From Dermatemys mawii (taxonomy: Eukaryota; Chordata; Testudines; Dermatemydidae): a stretch of DNA of 64,000 nt. Every line of letters starts with the position of its first letter. Position 1 is the first letter of the stretch. Shown here in pieces: positions 1 to 12,940 of this stretch. The notes beneath the pieces are model-generated. The model ran no database searches, was not told the DNA's origin, and was given only the letters and a program-made list of their open reading frames with translations. Location of the stretch: NCBI GenBank assembly GCA_007922305.1, contig ML677334.1, positions 18,832,291 through 18,896,290 of the forward strand, given 5' to 3'. A program made the position numbers and the translations under genes.

Positions 1-53
1 AATAGTGCAAGGTTACACTATGGGGGGAGGGGGCAACAGTGTAACCTTCTATT
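1..53. repeat. Inverted repeat / hairpin at window edge
   Basis: An 11-bp perfect stem (AAGGTTACACT at 9-19, AGTGTAACCTT at 38-48) encloses a G-rich loop. An outer 5-bp stem (1-5 with 49-53) extends it past a 3-base bulge. It may be the centre or end of a small inverted-repeat element whose other part lies left of the window. Confidence 0.5.
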
Positions 54-600
54 GACAAAGACTGGAAACTGAGGTGAGGTTAACTCCATGGGGTTGAAGG
101 ACTTGAGAGAGTGGAATTAGCCTGCTGGATTGTTGGGGTTTTGGTGGAGACTGCTGAAGTTGAATTAGCACTGAAGGGCAGAGACTGCTTATGCCATGTG
201 AGGTGAGGAAGAGAATTTGGAACGAGTAATGTCTGCTGGGGCTAGGGGCTGCTGGAGAGGGTGGGTGAAAGTCAGTGGAAAGTGGCTGGAGGGAGTGCTT
301 GTAGGAGGGGAGAGTGGGGTTGCCAGGGAGTGGTGACTGAGGGAAAAGTATGTCATGTCAAGAGTTATCGGGAGGAGAGGGGACAAGGATGGGAATGCTA
401 TGTCCTAAATTTGTATATACTTGCTTTGTGTTGATTTCTTTTTCATCCTGAAAATGTGCACACATGGGTGTCAGGAGGGTTTTCCACAGATGGTTACAAA
501 ATCAGGAGTCAGACCCAAACCATGCAATTCACTCAGTTAAGATCTCATGCTTTTTAACAATCATATGTTTCTGGATTTTTCATGACTTTGGTGACATACT

Positions 601-1645
601 CGTTTCTTCTTTGAGTGCTTGCACACATCCGTTCCACTGTAGGTACTCCAAGCACAGTCACTGGAAAGTTTTCCCTCAGTGGTATCATTTGGATTGGCTC
701 GGATGCCCTCTGGTGCACATAATTACAATATAAAGGGCCCAACTGATCCCATGCTCCATTGGTTGGCAGAGTTTTGTTCTTTCCTGGCACTGAGGCATGC
801 CTCAGTAACCGACTTCTAGTTCTGTCTCCTGCAACAAGGCTGTGCCTCTGAGCAACCCACACTCTAGTTGCCTAGAGTGCTTGGGCGAGGCTCGTGTCGG
901 GATCACTATCAGATCTGCCTTGAATTAAACCTCATACGAAGGTCACGGAGTCCAGGTTAATGCACTTACTAAGGGAAGCAGTGCTGAGACCTTCCTCTGA
1001 GCCAAGCTGGTTGGACTTGACACTGAGTACTTCAGCGTCGGAGAGGAGTGCTCATCCCACCATACGGGAGCACCTCAGGCCCCTTCAGACATGGCTGGCC
1101 TTGGCGTACTCTCTAAATCGCCACTATCTGGACTCTGTCCTCACAGTACCTTCCTCCGGGTCCTTGCCTACCTCAACTGGTGGCTGGACCCACAGGGGGT
1201 TTGCACAAGTGTTCCCTTCTCACAGTCCCAACATCCTGGTCATCTGCACTAGGCTGCGGAGCTAAACTGGGGCCCCTGAGGACTCAAGGCCTTTGGTCTC
1301 TGGAAGGGCTCTTGCTACACATCAGTGTCAGAGAGCTCAGGGGAGTTCACCTGGCCTGTTAGGCGTTCCCTCACATTATGGACAGGAGCATGTTGATTCT
1401 TTTATTGCAGCCATGTTCCCTATTCAGAACATTTGCAGAACAGCGACTTAGTCATCAGCGCATACTTTTTCTGTTCATTACGCCATTACTTAACAAGCTA
1501 CGGGTGATGCCAGTTTTGACTGAGCTGTTTTGCAGTCAACATACCCATGAACTCCAATCCCACCTCCTATGCAACTGTTTGAGGGTCATCTACAGTGAAA
1601 TGGACATGTGCAAGCACTCAAAGAAGAAAAAACAGTTACTAACCT
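601..1645. mobile_element. DIRS-like element with inverted terminal repeats
   Basis: The left end (601-642, with ttctttgagtgcttgcaca) reappears in reverse complement at 1590-1630. The two ends match over about 40 bp with few mismatches. Inverted terminal repeats about 1 kb apart with no transposase motif, together with the ttcgagtgctt-type end, resemble the terminal repeats of DIRS-type retroelements in reptiles. The interior has no long intact frame. Assignment to DIRS is inference from the end sequence and from the better copy at 24170-26030. Confidence 0.45.
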
Positions 1646-1942
1646 TTCTGTAACTGTTGTTCTTTAAGATGTGCTGCACTTGTCCATTCCACAACTTGCC
1701 ATTCTACCACTCCATGTTGGTGATTGGCCAGGAAAGAAGGAACTGAGGGGGTGTTGGGTGGGCTGGACCCTTTATACTGGCGCTATGTGCACGAGGCAAC
1801 AGAAAGTGCCTGAGCCACCCCGATGGGTATCGGAGGAAAAACTTTTGGGCAGATGTGCTCAGAGTGCTCATACACCATAGTCGAGTGGACATATGCAACA
1901 CATCTCAAAGAAAAACAGATACGGAAAGGTTAATAACTGTTT
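1631..1942. mobile_element. Short inverted-repeat element abutting the previous one
   Basis: Ends of about 56 bp are inverted copies: aacagttactaacctttc at 1631 and its reverse complement ending near 1941, with roughly nine differences. It is 312 bp long and shares its left end with the right end of the element before it, so three related terminal repeats lie in a row. This looks like a solo or internally deleted copy of the same family. Confidence 0.5.
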
Positions 1943-2458
1943 TTTCTGAAAATGTAGAGGCTTCTGCTAGGCATTGACACCCCTGGCTTGTTACCATTCT
2001 TGCTGGAGAAGGAAGTTGTGGATGGGGAAGCAGCATAATGGCATGTTACTCCTCTACAAGGGCTTGGGAGGCAACCAGCAGACTTACTACCTTCTGTCAC
2101 CTTGGTGGGTCATACCTCCCCCTTCTATCTTCCAGTTCGTCTCACTATTTCCTTTCCAGCTCTGTCTTCCTTCCCCATTGTGGGGGAGGCAATGTCTTCT
2201 CTTCAGACTTGTCCTGTATGGCGCTCTCTCCTCCACCAGAGCTGGAACTAGCTGAAATGGCTTCCTTAGGATGCCTCCTTTCTCCAGAGGAGAAAGGGAG
2301 TGTGGAGGGAATCTCTGGAGCCTGTTAATGCCTGTTATAGCACCCTTTGCTGGCCAGATGCAAATGGCTACCAAGAACCAATTTCAGAGCTATTACCTTT
2401 TCCCCTTGCCAAACCCACAAAGACTTGATGAGTGCAGTAGAGAAGGACAATTGAAGCA

Positions 2459-2502
2459 CTGGCTCTTGGGCCCTGTGCTTGGGCTCTTGGGCCCCGTGCT
2501 TT
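2459..2502. repeat. Two-copy short tandem repeat
   Basis: The unit ggctcttgggccctgtgctt is repeated twice, with one C/T difference and an extra G between copies. It has no coding context. Confidence 0.6.
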
Positions 2503-5289
2503 AAATACACTCTATAAAATCTCCCTGAAAAGAAATACAAACACACATCAACCTTCATTTGCTCTTTAAGTGAAAGGTGGGGTGGGTTATCAGGAGGAAA
2601 GGAACGCTGTGCGAGGCTGGAAGATTGTGGAGGTCCACTGCACTTTGGAGGCAGGAGAGCCCTGTTTCTGTACCTACCTGTGAACTTTGTATTTGAAGCA
2701 GAAGACTGAAATCTGAGCACCTAAGTAAGTATTGAGTACAGAAGTGTTGTCATGATGGTGGCGTCCCAAAAGTGCGTGTTCACTATAAGTCTTTGAAGAT
2801 TGTCTTTGATTGCCAGAGTTGGTCACAAAAGCTAGCTTCCAGCCAGTGCTTGCTAATTCTCGTGTTTATGTGGGCTGGCAACACTGAGTTGGAATTTAAA
2901 ACACCAAACAAAGCACTTAGCTGGAAAATGTTCTGTGCAGAATTTGGCTTCTTTAGTTTTATTCAGCCTATAAATACTACTTAGAGTTGTTACTGTCTAT
3001 TTTTGGTCCTGTTTCAGGACTTTCATATCCATCATTTTGTCTACTTGTAGTTACACTGCTTAGTTTTTTCTTTTAAAAATGTATACCTAGTGTAAAAAAC
3101 CCAATAAACATAATATATTATAAAATTCTGGACAGAAATACTATCAAAATCCAAACTACTCTAATTAACTAAATCTGATAGAATGCAAAAACTTTTGTGT
3201 CTGAAAAGGTGCTATTTTATAAGCCAAACCACCTGAAAGCAGAAACTGTATAGCATTTCATTTCTGCATAGTTAAAAAATGAAGACTAAGTACAGGAAAT
3301 ATGCTACAAAGTAAAAAGTATTAGGCTAGTGTAGTATGTGCAGCACTTATGGTGCAGCTGGTTATTTAGATTCTTGTGGAATTTAATGAATCTGCATTAC
3401 TAAACAGGACTTTGCTGCTGGAAATGCCTGCTTTGGACCTTTAAAGCGTACTGAAATAAATAGAAATTATGTACTGGTCCACTTCTATTTGATGCAGCTC
3501 TAAAGTTGCTGACATGAATTTTTTTGGTAAGCTTTTATCTTTCATCCATTTTTCTCCCATCCCAACCTCCAAAATGATAAGCTGAGATTTTGTACATTGT
3601 GCTAGCTTCTAACTTCAAGGACATTTTTATTACCATTTTAGTACAGCTTATGGAGAAGAATAGCTTGTAATGGAAATGGTGACTGACCTTCAGCTAAGTG
3701 GTGTTTGCATGTGTCACTACAATAAAACTTTATTTATAATTCTGTTGTCAATGACCTTTTATAGAGATTGAGATGAAGTGGAAATAGAGGTGGGAATTGT
3801 GTTAATTCAGTTTTAAGATGTAAGCTTATAATTACAGTGAACTACATTTCCCTTTTGAGTTGATTCAATTTAAGCATATTCTTTTATCTTTTAAACTGCT
3901 CGAAGATGGGAGAGAATGATCAAGTCAGTACATAAGTATAGCATGAGTTAAATGGTGGCTAGCAACTAGCTGAGAGAGAGCATGCTAGGCACTCCAGGGA
4001 TTCTGGAGTATGTATGGAACCCTTCTTTGACCTGCCTTTCTAGCTCTTTGAAATCTAATGCAAGTTAGTTTACCATTTCATATTATTTGTCCCACTCTCC
4101 CTTTCTGAATGGTTAATTGAAGAGGAATCTGTCCCTTTTTTAAATAGTTTGTAGTCTTCGTTAATCTGCTGGTGATCTCACATCACATCTGCTGGTTGCC
4201 TTTGTGTCCTCATGATATGACTGTTCAGGAATAGGAGTTATAGAAAAGGGTTGCACTGACTACTTGTGATCAATAAAAGATCGCATGGTACTTTTCGCAA
4301 GAGCAGAGATGATGTTCTAGACTTCCCGGCTCATTTTCAGGGTGGGTATTTATATTCTGTTCAACTGAAACTCCCCCTGTACTTACAATTAAAAAAGATT
4401 TTTTCACTTTTTCTGTATTCAAGAATTAGTTCTAAATGTATATGGACTTATTTTTATTTTTGCTTGACTCTTTTTGATAAAGTATTTTTTCTCTTTCAGC
4501 ATCAGATACCTAATAAAATTAATTTGGATGCTCATCCCTATTTTTTCTTCTGATGTTAAGATTGTTTTAAATGTAACATCTGGACTAGTAAGTTTAAATA
4601 GCAGAGGCATATTGCCTTCAGTAATTGTCATAGCTGCATATTGAAAAAGTACAGCTGAATTTCCTGAGCATAAAATATTATGCTACTTGCTGTTAGAAAT
4701 AAGTAGATTAAAATCTTCACTAGTTTATTTTCATATAATATTCCCTTTTATCTTGTAATCACATACAGTTAGTATGAAAACAGGTGTTCTCAACCTGTAA
4801 CTTAATTGGACAGCCTTTCTAATTTACATATATTTGGTACACTGGGATTCTGGTCAAATCTAGTTTAAATCATACGGTAAACTTCTTGATTTTTAAAAAA
4901 ATCATACTGCATACTGGAATAGAGGAGTAGAGTTTTTGCTCTCCATCTTATTGAAATTCTGCATATGGTAGTTATATATGCTTAATTGAATACAGTTTTT
5001 ATTTTGGTTACTGTAGTAGCTGGATTACTTGCTTATTAGCAACACAAACTGGGTGTCAAGAAAATTTGCCATAGCAAGGAAGAGTTGGAGATTGTTGAAA
5101 GAGCATCTTGGGCAGGGAGCTTTGTGTGTAATCATAGTAATTGAAAAGCTTTCCTAGTATTTTTGGCACTCTTGTTATTTAAGAAGAGATTGCTGAAAGA
5201 GAAGGGTCCCTCTCCAAGCAGTTTGCTAGCAGTTTAAAATACACTGGTTTCATGATAGTCAGGTTGGCAATACCCATTTGCAAAGAGGC

Positions 5290-5900
5290 ACTCACCTTGA
5301 GTGCATGCAATCATCTGGGTAAGGAACTGCAGTTCTTTTTGCCCTGATGCCTCCTGCAGGCGACCCACCAACCTTGGTGGGACTCAGCCATCTGGCTGAG
5401 TCACAAAGTCCAGATGAACCCCTTCCAGCATATTAGAGAGACCAACAAATAAGCAGGCTGATTCCCTGGGCTAGGGCTTTTAGCTCTGGCTAAAGTTTAG
5501 GCTCTTTAAATTCAGCCCCTTTTTTTCGTGATCCCTGGAGAAGCATGTCCCCTTGTCGGGGCTTACACCACTTTTTCTGTGGCCGGTTGGGGATCCTGGA
5601 CTGCCTACTACTCCAGATTCCAACCCTGGGACACCTATACACAACATCTGTATACTGCTTGTGTGAATCCGATGCTGCTATTTCCCTGGGCTTCATCCTG
5701 CTGAACCTTTTTATTTCCAGCCCATTTCAGGGCCAGGTTCTTTTCTATTTCCAAGCCAGAAAGGAGCACCTTTCGTCAGTCCTCCGGTCCCAGCCAGGAA
5801 CTGACCTGTTAAGGCCAGACAGCACTTTTTATCTGGGCCAGCAGGGCTATGATTAGCTGTTGCTAGCTCTCTAGCTCCTTTGTTCTGAGCATAGACTTCC
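5290..5900 (+). mobile_element. Possible LTR fragment
   Basis: A GC-richer stretch in AT-rich intron, with a stepwise series such as caggcgacccaccaacc, tggctgagtcac and gggccagcagggctatga that resembles reptile LTRs I have seen. I could not define TG...CA ends or a target duplication. It could instead be degraded unique sequence. Confidence 0.3.
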
Positions 5901-8900
5901 AGTGTGGAGATAAGTATGGCTTTTCACTTTCATCCCCTAGGATTTCTTTCTCTTTGCAGGTGAGAATAGTCTTTCCTTGAGGAAGTAGTTTGCAATAAGC
6001 TATTGAAGAAATTGAGAGTGGTAAAATCCTGCTTCCGTGTAAAGCATCATATAACTTCAGGTTGTTTCCATTATTACAGAATATTTATCTTTTTATGGTC
6101 TTACTGATTTTTGTAAGAATAAAAGCTGCTTAGACTTGGATGTAGTCCTAGTTTGATTTGACATCTGTGGCGCTTTGTATATTTTGAAAAATGAGCCAAT
6201 AAGATTTGAAGTTGTAGCACATTGCACAAAGGCCATTTCCTTTGTATATTCTTCAGTGAAAGATACACTTATTAACTTTTGTCGGATATAGAGACTTTTA
6301 AGTTTGTCTTCACAAGCCCAAGCGCCCTTTACTGTGTTGGATCAAGAAAAAAATGGCAGGATCCCTGTAGTTTTAGTAAAAATGCAATAAAATTACTAAG
6401 GACTGGGGCTTAACTTTTGTTTTTGTTTTTGTTTGCATAAAACATTTGAATACATTTTTAGGAAGTAGGGTTATATTTGAGTTTTAGTTACTCATCCAAT
6501 TAACTAGGATTCTTAATTGGTTTGGTAGTCAACAAACTCAAATAGAATTCTTACCCTAAAATTAATCCATTATCTCTGTCTGTTCCCTGTTTTGGGATTA
6601 TTTTCCCTGTCTGCTTTTGTGTGTTGTCACCCTTATTCTCAGATCCATTGGAGCTAGTATAAAAACTTTGCTTTCAAAATGGAGGGGAAGAGATCTGAAG
6701 CACTCCCCGCTTCTCAGGCATCTGGAGTGAAATCTTGGCAGTATTAACCCAATGGGAATGTTTTCATTGACTTCAGCAGGGCCAGGAGATCCCTCTGCAT
6801 CTAGTTTATTGCTGAAAGATTGAATGGATCCACTCCCACTTAGCACAATCTTTGAGCCATTTAGCTGCAGGGAAGGGTTTTCCCATTTGGAGAGAACTAG
6901 AGTAGCAGGGGCCTTCATGAAGCTTTGATCCTGACAGTTGGGCAGCTACTTTAAAGTCTTAATGGCTATACCTTAAAGGGAAAAGATATGCTGTCTGTCT
7001 TGTATTTCTGGCTCTAGGGTAACCAATCCTTTAGGGAGGCATTAACATTTTGGTCCACAAGAATCTGAGATGACAGCTGAAAGAGACAACTTTTTTTTGC
7101 CATCTGAAATGATGTTCCATTATAACCATAAAACAGGTGCATGAAAGACCAAAGAAATCATTGGGAATATTGTTTTCTTTCAGGTTTGTTCGCTTATTAT
7201 ACTGGATATCCTGGTCATATAGTAAAAATCATCTTTTGTATAAACACATTTGGTAAGAATCAGACAAACTGATTGTCAGGCCAACTGTTATGGTTTTGCT
7301 TGACTAACAGCACATAACCAGCTTTACTTTAACACATATTTCAAACGTACTGGAACACAAATGTTTTGTGGTATAATCAATATTCTTTTTCGTGCACTTC
7401 AAGTGGATCAGAATTCTAAAGTTAGAAATCGTGATAAACGTGCACATATTACTGTGGTAGAGAACTTGGCTTGTTGATTCCCTTTCCTCCGCATCCACCT
7501 TTGTATATATCAAACTAGAGTCTCTCCTAAACTGGCAGCTTCAAGAACAAATAATGTGGACGTTATTTGGCTCAATTGTAACAATTAGTGTTCAGTCATT
7601 GCATGTTCAAAGACTAGGGTTGACACGTCAGCCTTTTGCTCTAGCTTAAAGTTAGGACTCTTTTTGGTCAGGGAAATTACAGAAGCCTCAGAATGAAGTT
7701 TTCTGATCTTCGTGTGTTCAGGAGAGGAAAGAAGCAGAATTCTACAAGTGTCTTCTTTTGAAGAATGGCAGAAGTCTAGAGACAGGAGGGAGGAAATGAC
7801 ATATATTGAATTACGGAATCAGTGTCATCAAGTAGTTAACAAATGATGTATATTGTGGAGATTTCTCCCTACCAAGGAATGTTGCAAAGGCATCACTGTT
7901 GCTTGTCACCACTTTTCTAGTTAATATTGTCAGCACAATGTAATGATTTAGGAGAAGGAGAACCAGTGGTTAATTAATTCTTTAAGCCCACTTACATTAA
8001 AGCCTGTTCCTTGTGGAAACTAGTCAGCAGAGAATTGTCAGTTACATACCTTCATGGTATCCTACTTGTATCAGTGACAATGTAGGTTAATGGCATAACT
8101 CTCTAAATATAAAAAAACATTGGAAGCAAAGTCAGTATTTCAGATCAGTTCATTTTGGCAATGCTCCATAATAACACAAACACCCATGATCATTAGGGAT
8201 TCATGCTGTTAATAATTAATGTGAAGCAGGTGACTAAGATGTGAGCTTGACTTACTATCTTAATTCTCTGAGCAACAGCCCACCAGCCTTCATTACTAAT
8301 ATATCTGATGGATAATTTACACTGCCGTATGAAGAACGTGGCTTTAGCATCTTGGAACTGAGAGAACACACAGAGAAGGAAATAAACACTTCTTTCCCCT
8401 CTGCTCATCTTGAATTACCTTCTAATATGGGGGATAATTCGAAGTATACATTCCTTCCAACTTTTCTTTAAATGTAATTTAGCAGTCATTATCTTCTGTG
8501 AGATGTTCAAACATACTCAAGAAGCAGCTTAAGTATCTACTTTTTGATAATTCCTGTTCAAAGAGCCCTACTTTTTTGTGCATTTTGAATCTTCTCTTGT
8601 AAGTCTTCAAGCTGGCGCCACTCTGAAGCCTATCTAGTTTAATAATTAGCACATAGGCTAATTTTCTTGCGGCTGATTAAAAAAATGTAATGTTTGTTTT
8701 AGCGTTTCTTCATGGTGGTAGATGTATTGACTGTCACACTCTTCTGCCTGCCATCTCCCCTCCTTTTTACTTACAAGTATTGCAAATTGAAGTTACATTG
8801 AAATATTATTTCTATATAAGTCTGGGTCAATTATGCATCCCACTCATGTTAGTGTTTACTGCAATCTAGTCTGAGGGGGAAATAATGATGAAGTTTTATC

Positions 8901-9049
8901 ACTGGATCACTGAGATGTAATTCCTTAACTGATTATTTTCTTCCTTATGTCATGATAACACTTTCCTGTTGAGCAGCTAGAGGTGTGAAATGAAGCTGAC
9001 AAGTGGAAAGCTTACCCTATTGAATGAAGGACCTCAGCCATCTCTTTGT

Positions 9050-9114
9050 CACAAAACTAGGTGACTAGACAAAAAAGGGGCAAATGAAATTCAATGTTGA
9101 TAGCGCAAACTGAT
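9050..9114 (+). mobile_element. CR1 LINE, left part, interrupted by a hAT element
   Basis: The stretch ggcaaatgaaattcaatgtt followed by a gcaaa-type sequence is the CR1 3-prime-region motif I recognise from turtles. It stops at the hAT end at 9115 and resumes at 13622 with aatgcaggttaaatataatc. Bases 9107-9114 (aaactgat) are the left target duplication of the hAT. Confidence 0.65.
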
Positions 9115-10804
9115 CAGGGCTGGCCTTGCCGTAAAGTGAATTGAGGCAGCCACCTCAGGTGCCAGACTCTGCGGGAGGGGGAGGATGCCACTAGGACCCA
9201 GAGTGTAGAAAATTGTTTGCTGTTGGTGCATATGTATTCTCTCTGCTCTAGATGCACAGAGATGGTGCAGTGCTGGGCTGGAGAAAGGAGGGCACAAGAG
9301 ACATAACAGGCAGGCAGAGGAAAAGGTGAGAGGGAATAACAAAGAGGAGGTGGTCTCTCTTATGTGCCTCTCTAGCACCCCCAGGAGCCTGGGCTGATTA
9401 ACGCCAATTTCTCAGGGAGCTTCCTGTTTCCGGCTGCTTCCCTGAACCCACTTGGAGAACAGGCAGTCAACTGAAGTAGTAGGAGCCAGTTAGGTCCTTA
9501 AGACTCTGGTATCTTCCCTCACTCAGGCTCTGCTACCAACCTGCTTATTTGTCCCCTTCAACTGAGAGTTGAGAGCCACTACAGCTGTCACAGAACATCA
9601 GTCATGAGTGAAAGGAAAACACATCTCTGGGGTAGCATTCAGAAAAAGAAAGAAAGCAAATGAAGCTTTTCTATCTACACAGGAAGGAGCTCTCCTGAGA
9701 TATATAGACACAAATGTTCACAGTGAACCTTCTGGCCCCAGTGAGGATGTGAATGGTGAAGAGATGCCTGATCTGCCAGTTGGAGTGCAAGTGACCTGAC
9801 AGCTACTACAGTATCAATATCTCCATCTCAAATGGATGTAACCATGCACATTCCTGAAGAAAAGTGTAGATCAGAGAAGTGTGGTGGAGCTGCTGCTAAG
9901 TTTAGTTCCTTAAGTCTAGATGATCCAGGACTGTGGACTCACTTGAGCAGTAGCCTGAGGGACTTCCTTATACTGCATGGGCCACAGCAAGTGAAAAACT
10001 TCGTGTTCCTCAAAAACAATGAAAATAGAAGTTTCCATCCAACACATTACTGGCGTGAAATCCCTAATAGTGACAAAGTGGAGAGGCCATGGCTTATGTA
10101 CTCAACAATCCAGAATGCCTTATACTGTTTTTTGTTGCAAACTCTTCCAGTTTAATGTTCCGACCACAATGGGTTCTACAGGAACAAAGGACTGGAAAAA
10201 TCTGGCTAGAAATCTGGCATGCCATGAAAAGGCAGCAAATCACCAGAGAGCATTCCATAGGTGGAAAGAGCTTGAGATGAGACTAAGGTTAAGGGCCACC
10301 ATAGATGATCAGTGTAGGGGGTCGCCACTGGGGCTCGTCCCTCTGCGGGGCAGTTGGGCACCCGACCACCTCGCTACACACCCCTCAGCCGGGTTGGGGA
10401 ATACCCGGGCCCGGGGTTCAAGCGCTCAGTCAGGCCTGAGCAGCGTCCGTTCAGCCCGCCGCTGCCCAAAAGCCGGGCGGGCAACCCACCCACGGGGTAG
10501 GGTCAGGGCTCAGACCCTCAAGCAGGGGCTGAACCGTAACAGGTGGGCAAGGCCCAGGCCCTGAGGCAGGGCGGGGTCACAAACACGGGGAACAGTCAGG
10601 GGCTCAGACCCTCAAGCAGGGGCTGAGCAGTAACAGACAGCGAGGAATGACGGCGGGCTGAGGGGGAGACTGCCACCCACGGTTAAGGGTGGCAGGGGGG
10701 ACGCAGGCCCACCCGCTCCACTGCGTCCCGGCCCGGGGCCCTAACAGCCGTAACAGGCCAGCTGCAGTCAGTGGGGATCCGGACCGCAACACACTGACAC
10801 AGGT

Positions 10805-11146
10805 TCAAAACTCATTCCCCGGGCCACTTCCAAACTCCCCCTCAAAAGGTACCTGGGGAGGTGTGGTGACCTCCATGGGCTCCTCCGAGTCGCTGTCTGG
10901 AGGCAGAGGCGGCAGCTCCTCGGGGTAGCCTGGACTGGGGAGGCTCGGTCCCTCTTCCTCCGGGTAGTGGGCGCAGGGCAGACTGGGAAGCTCCTCGGGG
11001 TAGCCTGGACTGGGGNNNNNNNNNNGGGCGCAGGGCAGACTGGGAAGCTCCTCGGGGTAGCCTGGACTGGGGAGGCTCGGTCCTTCTTCCTCCGGGTAGC
11101 GGGCGCAGGGCAGGCTCGGCCAGTTCCCAGGCTCCGGCTGGGTCAC
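10805..11146 (-). repeat. In-frame 75-bp tandem repeats inside the LTR-like element (contains an N gap)
   Basis: Three copies of a 75-bp unit lie about between 10917 and 11113. On the minus strand they sit in an open frame of 113 codons reading repeats such as SPGYPEELPSLPCA. The middle copy contains 10 N (11016-11025) and is 18 bp short of a unit, so the gap size is a placeholder. The frame starts downstream of the TATA-like site. It may be chance coding through a GC-rich, stop-poor repeat; I know no domain for it. Confidence 0.5.
11016..11025. other. Assembly gap (10 N)
   Basis: Ten N within a tandem repeat, where assemblies commonly break. Comparison with the neighbouring repeat units predicts about 28 missing bases rather than 10 if the unit is full length. 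Confidence 0.9.
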
Positions 11147-12802
11147 CGGGGCTTCCCAGTCAGGAGCTCTGGCTGTAGCCTCTGGCTCCTCCGCTGGCTC
11201 CCTCCGAAGTGAGCTCCGGGGCCGAGCTTTTATCCTTCCGAGTCAGCCGGCTGACCTCTGGGGGAGGGGCGCAGGTTTCTCCAGCTCCGCCCCCTCTTGC
11301 CTCTGGGGAGGCTCGTCCCTCTGCGGGGCGGTTGGGCACCAGACCGCCTCGCTACAATCAGCATCAAAAGAAGATTGCATCAGTGTCTCTTTAGTGGCAA
11401 AATGTTCTGAAAAGGTTCATTGCCGTTGTGAGAGTAGTGGCTACCCAAAACCTAGCACTGTGTGGCACTTCAGATCAGCTGTATGTCCCAAACAATGGAA
11501 ACTTCCTTAAAATTGTGGAGCTGATGATTGAGTTGGATGCTGTACTCCAGGAGCATCTAAGTAGAGTCACCACCCAAGAAAATGTACACACATCACTACC
11601 TTGGAAAACAATTCAAAATGAGATCATACAGTTACTGGCAACAAAAGTCAAAAAGAAGATTGTGTCAGATCTGAAGTCAGCAAGATATTACTCTTATTCT
11701 GGACTACACAACTGATATCAACCATATGGAACAAATGATTTTAATTGTGCATTTTGTGACAACAGAACCTAGTGAAAATGTCCCTGCAATGGTGACTGTC
11801 AGAGCATTTTTAGAATTTATTGACATTGATGATACTACTACAGAGCTGGTCTGACAAATGTGCTTCTTAAAAAGCTGAAAGATACAGGAGTTGTGATAGC
11901 TGACATGAGAGGTCAGGGCTATGATAATAGTGCCAACGTGAGAGGAAAGAAAAGAGGGTTGCAGATACGGAACTGAGAATTAAACCCTCGAGCTCTTTTG
12001 CATGCCATTGTCATTCATTGAGTGGTGGTCAGTGATGCAGCATAAGCTTCTAGTGAGGCTGCTGAATTGTTTAATATAATTGAAAGCATTTATGTATTTT
12101 TCTTTGCATCAGCTCATCGATGGCAAATTTTGAAAGAACATCCTCTCTGACACCAAAACCATTGAGCGCCACATGATGGGAAAGTCACGTGGAGGTGATA
12201 TAACCTATCAAACACCAAATTAGGAAGCTAAATGATGCCATGGTTGCCATTATGGAGGATAATGCTATGACAGGAACTGTTTGTGGGAGAGTAGTGTCAG
12301 AGGGAAATGGAATCACCAGAAACATACGTAACTTCAAATTTCTGTGTGGCTTAGTGTTGTGGCATGACATACTGTTTGAAATAAATGATGTGAGCAAGAG
12401 ATTCCAAAGTGTTGACCTTGATATATCTGGAGCAATGAAACAGCTGTACAAAGCAAAGTCATACCTACAGTCTTACTGGTCAGATAAGGGATTTCAAAAC
12501 GTTCTCAAGAGTGCACAGAAGTTGGCAGAGAAACTTCACACAAGCTATTTTCCAACCCATTCAGGAATACAAGTGTCACCAAAGAAGATGACATTTTGAT
12601 TACTAGGCACAGGATAATCTTGTAAGAGATCCCAAACAACAATTCAAAGTTGGATTCTTTAACCAGGTGCTAGAGTGTGCAATACAGTCATTTGAATGTT
12701 TCATGCAGCTCAAGGAGCACAGCACTGTATTTGAGATGTTGTATGATATTCCAAAACTCCTCACTATACCTGAAAAGACCCTACACCAGTAATGCAGGGC
12801 AC

Positions 12803-12940
12803 CAATGTTTCCTCTAATTTTTGATAGGCTGTGTGCGCAAAAAATTTCTTCTCTGCAAATATTTGTGCGCGTGTGTTTCACTGTGTGTGCAGGGTTTAGG
12901 ATCTGTGTCTGCGTGCACACGCACACAGTTTAGAGGGAAC
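12803..12940. mobile_element. Small inverted-repeat element nested in the hAT
   Basis: The direct repeat AATGCAGGGCAC occurs at 12791-12802 and 12941-12952. Between its copies lie 138 bp whose ends are inverted (gtttcctctaa near the left, tttagagggaac at the right). The interior is rich in alternating GTGTGC and GCACAC. A 12-bp duplication is long for hAT or mariner, so the family is unclear. Confidence 0.6.

Larger units (their letters stand above)
10313..11356 (-). mobile_element. LTR-like element inserted in the hAT transposase
   Basis: It starts TGTAG and ends CTACA on either strand and is flanked by the perfect 5-bp duplication ATCAG (10308-10312 and 11357-11361). Removing it and one ATCAG restores the transposase reading across the site. 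It is GC-rich, unlike the surroundings. On the minus strand there is a TATA-like GGATAAAAG near 11227-11235. A 46-bp segment at the right terminus (11311-11356) recurs at 10333-10378 with three differences, close to the left end. The most likely reading is a solo LTR or a small non-autonomous LTR element on the minus strand; the internal terminal copy is unusual. Confidence 0.7.

Noticed and set aside
7180..7260. Acceptor-like ttttctttcag followed by an open stretch, considered as a missing upstream PHLPP1 exon
   Set aside because: The reading has no leucine-rich-repeat spacing and no in-phase donor follows.
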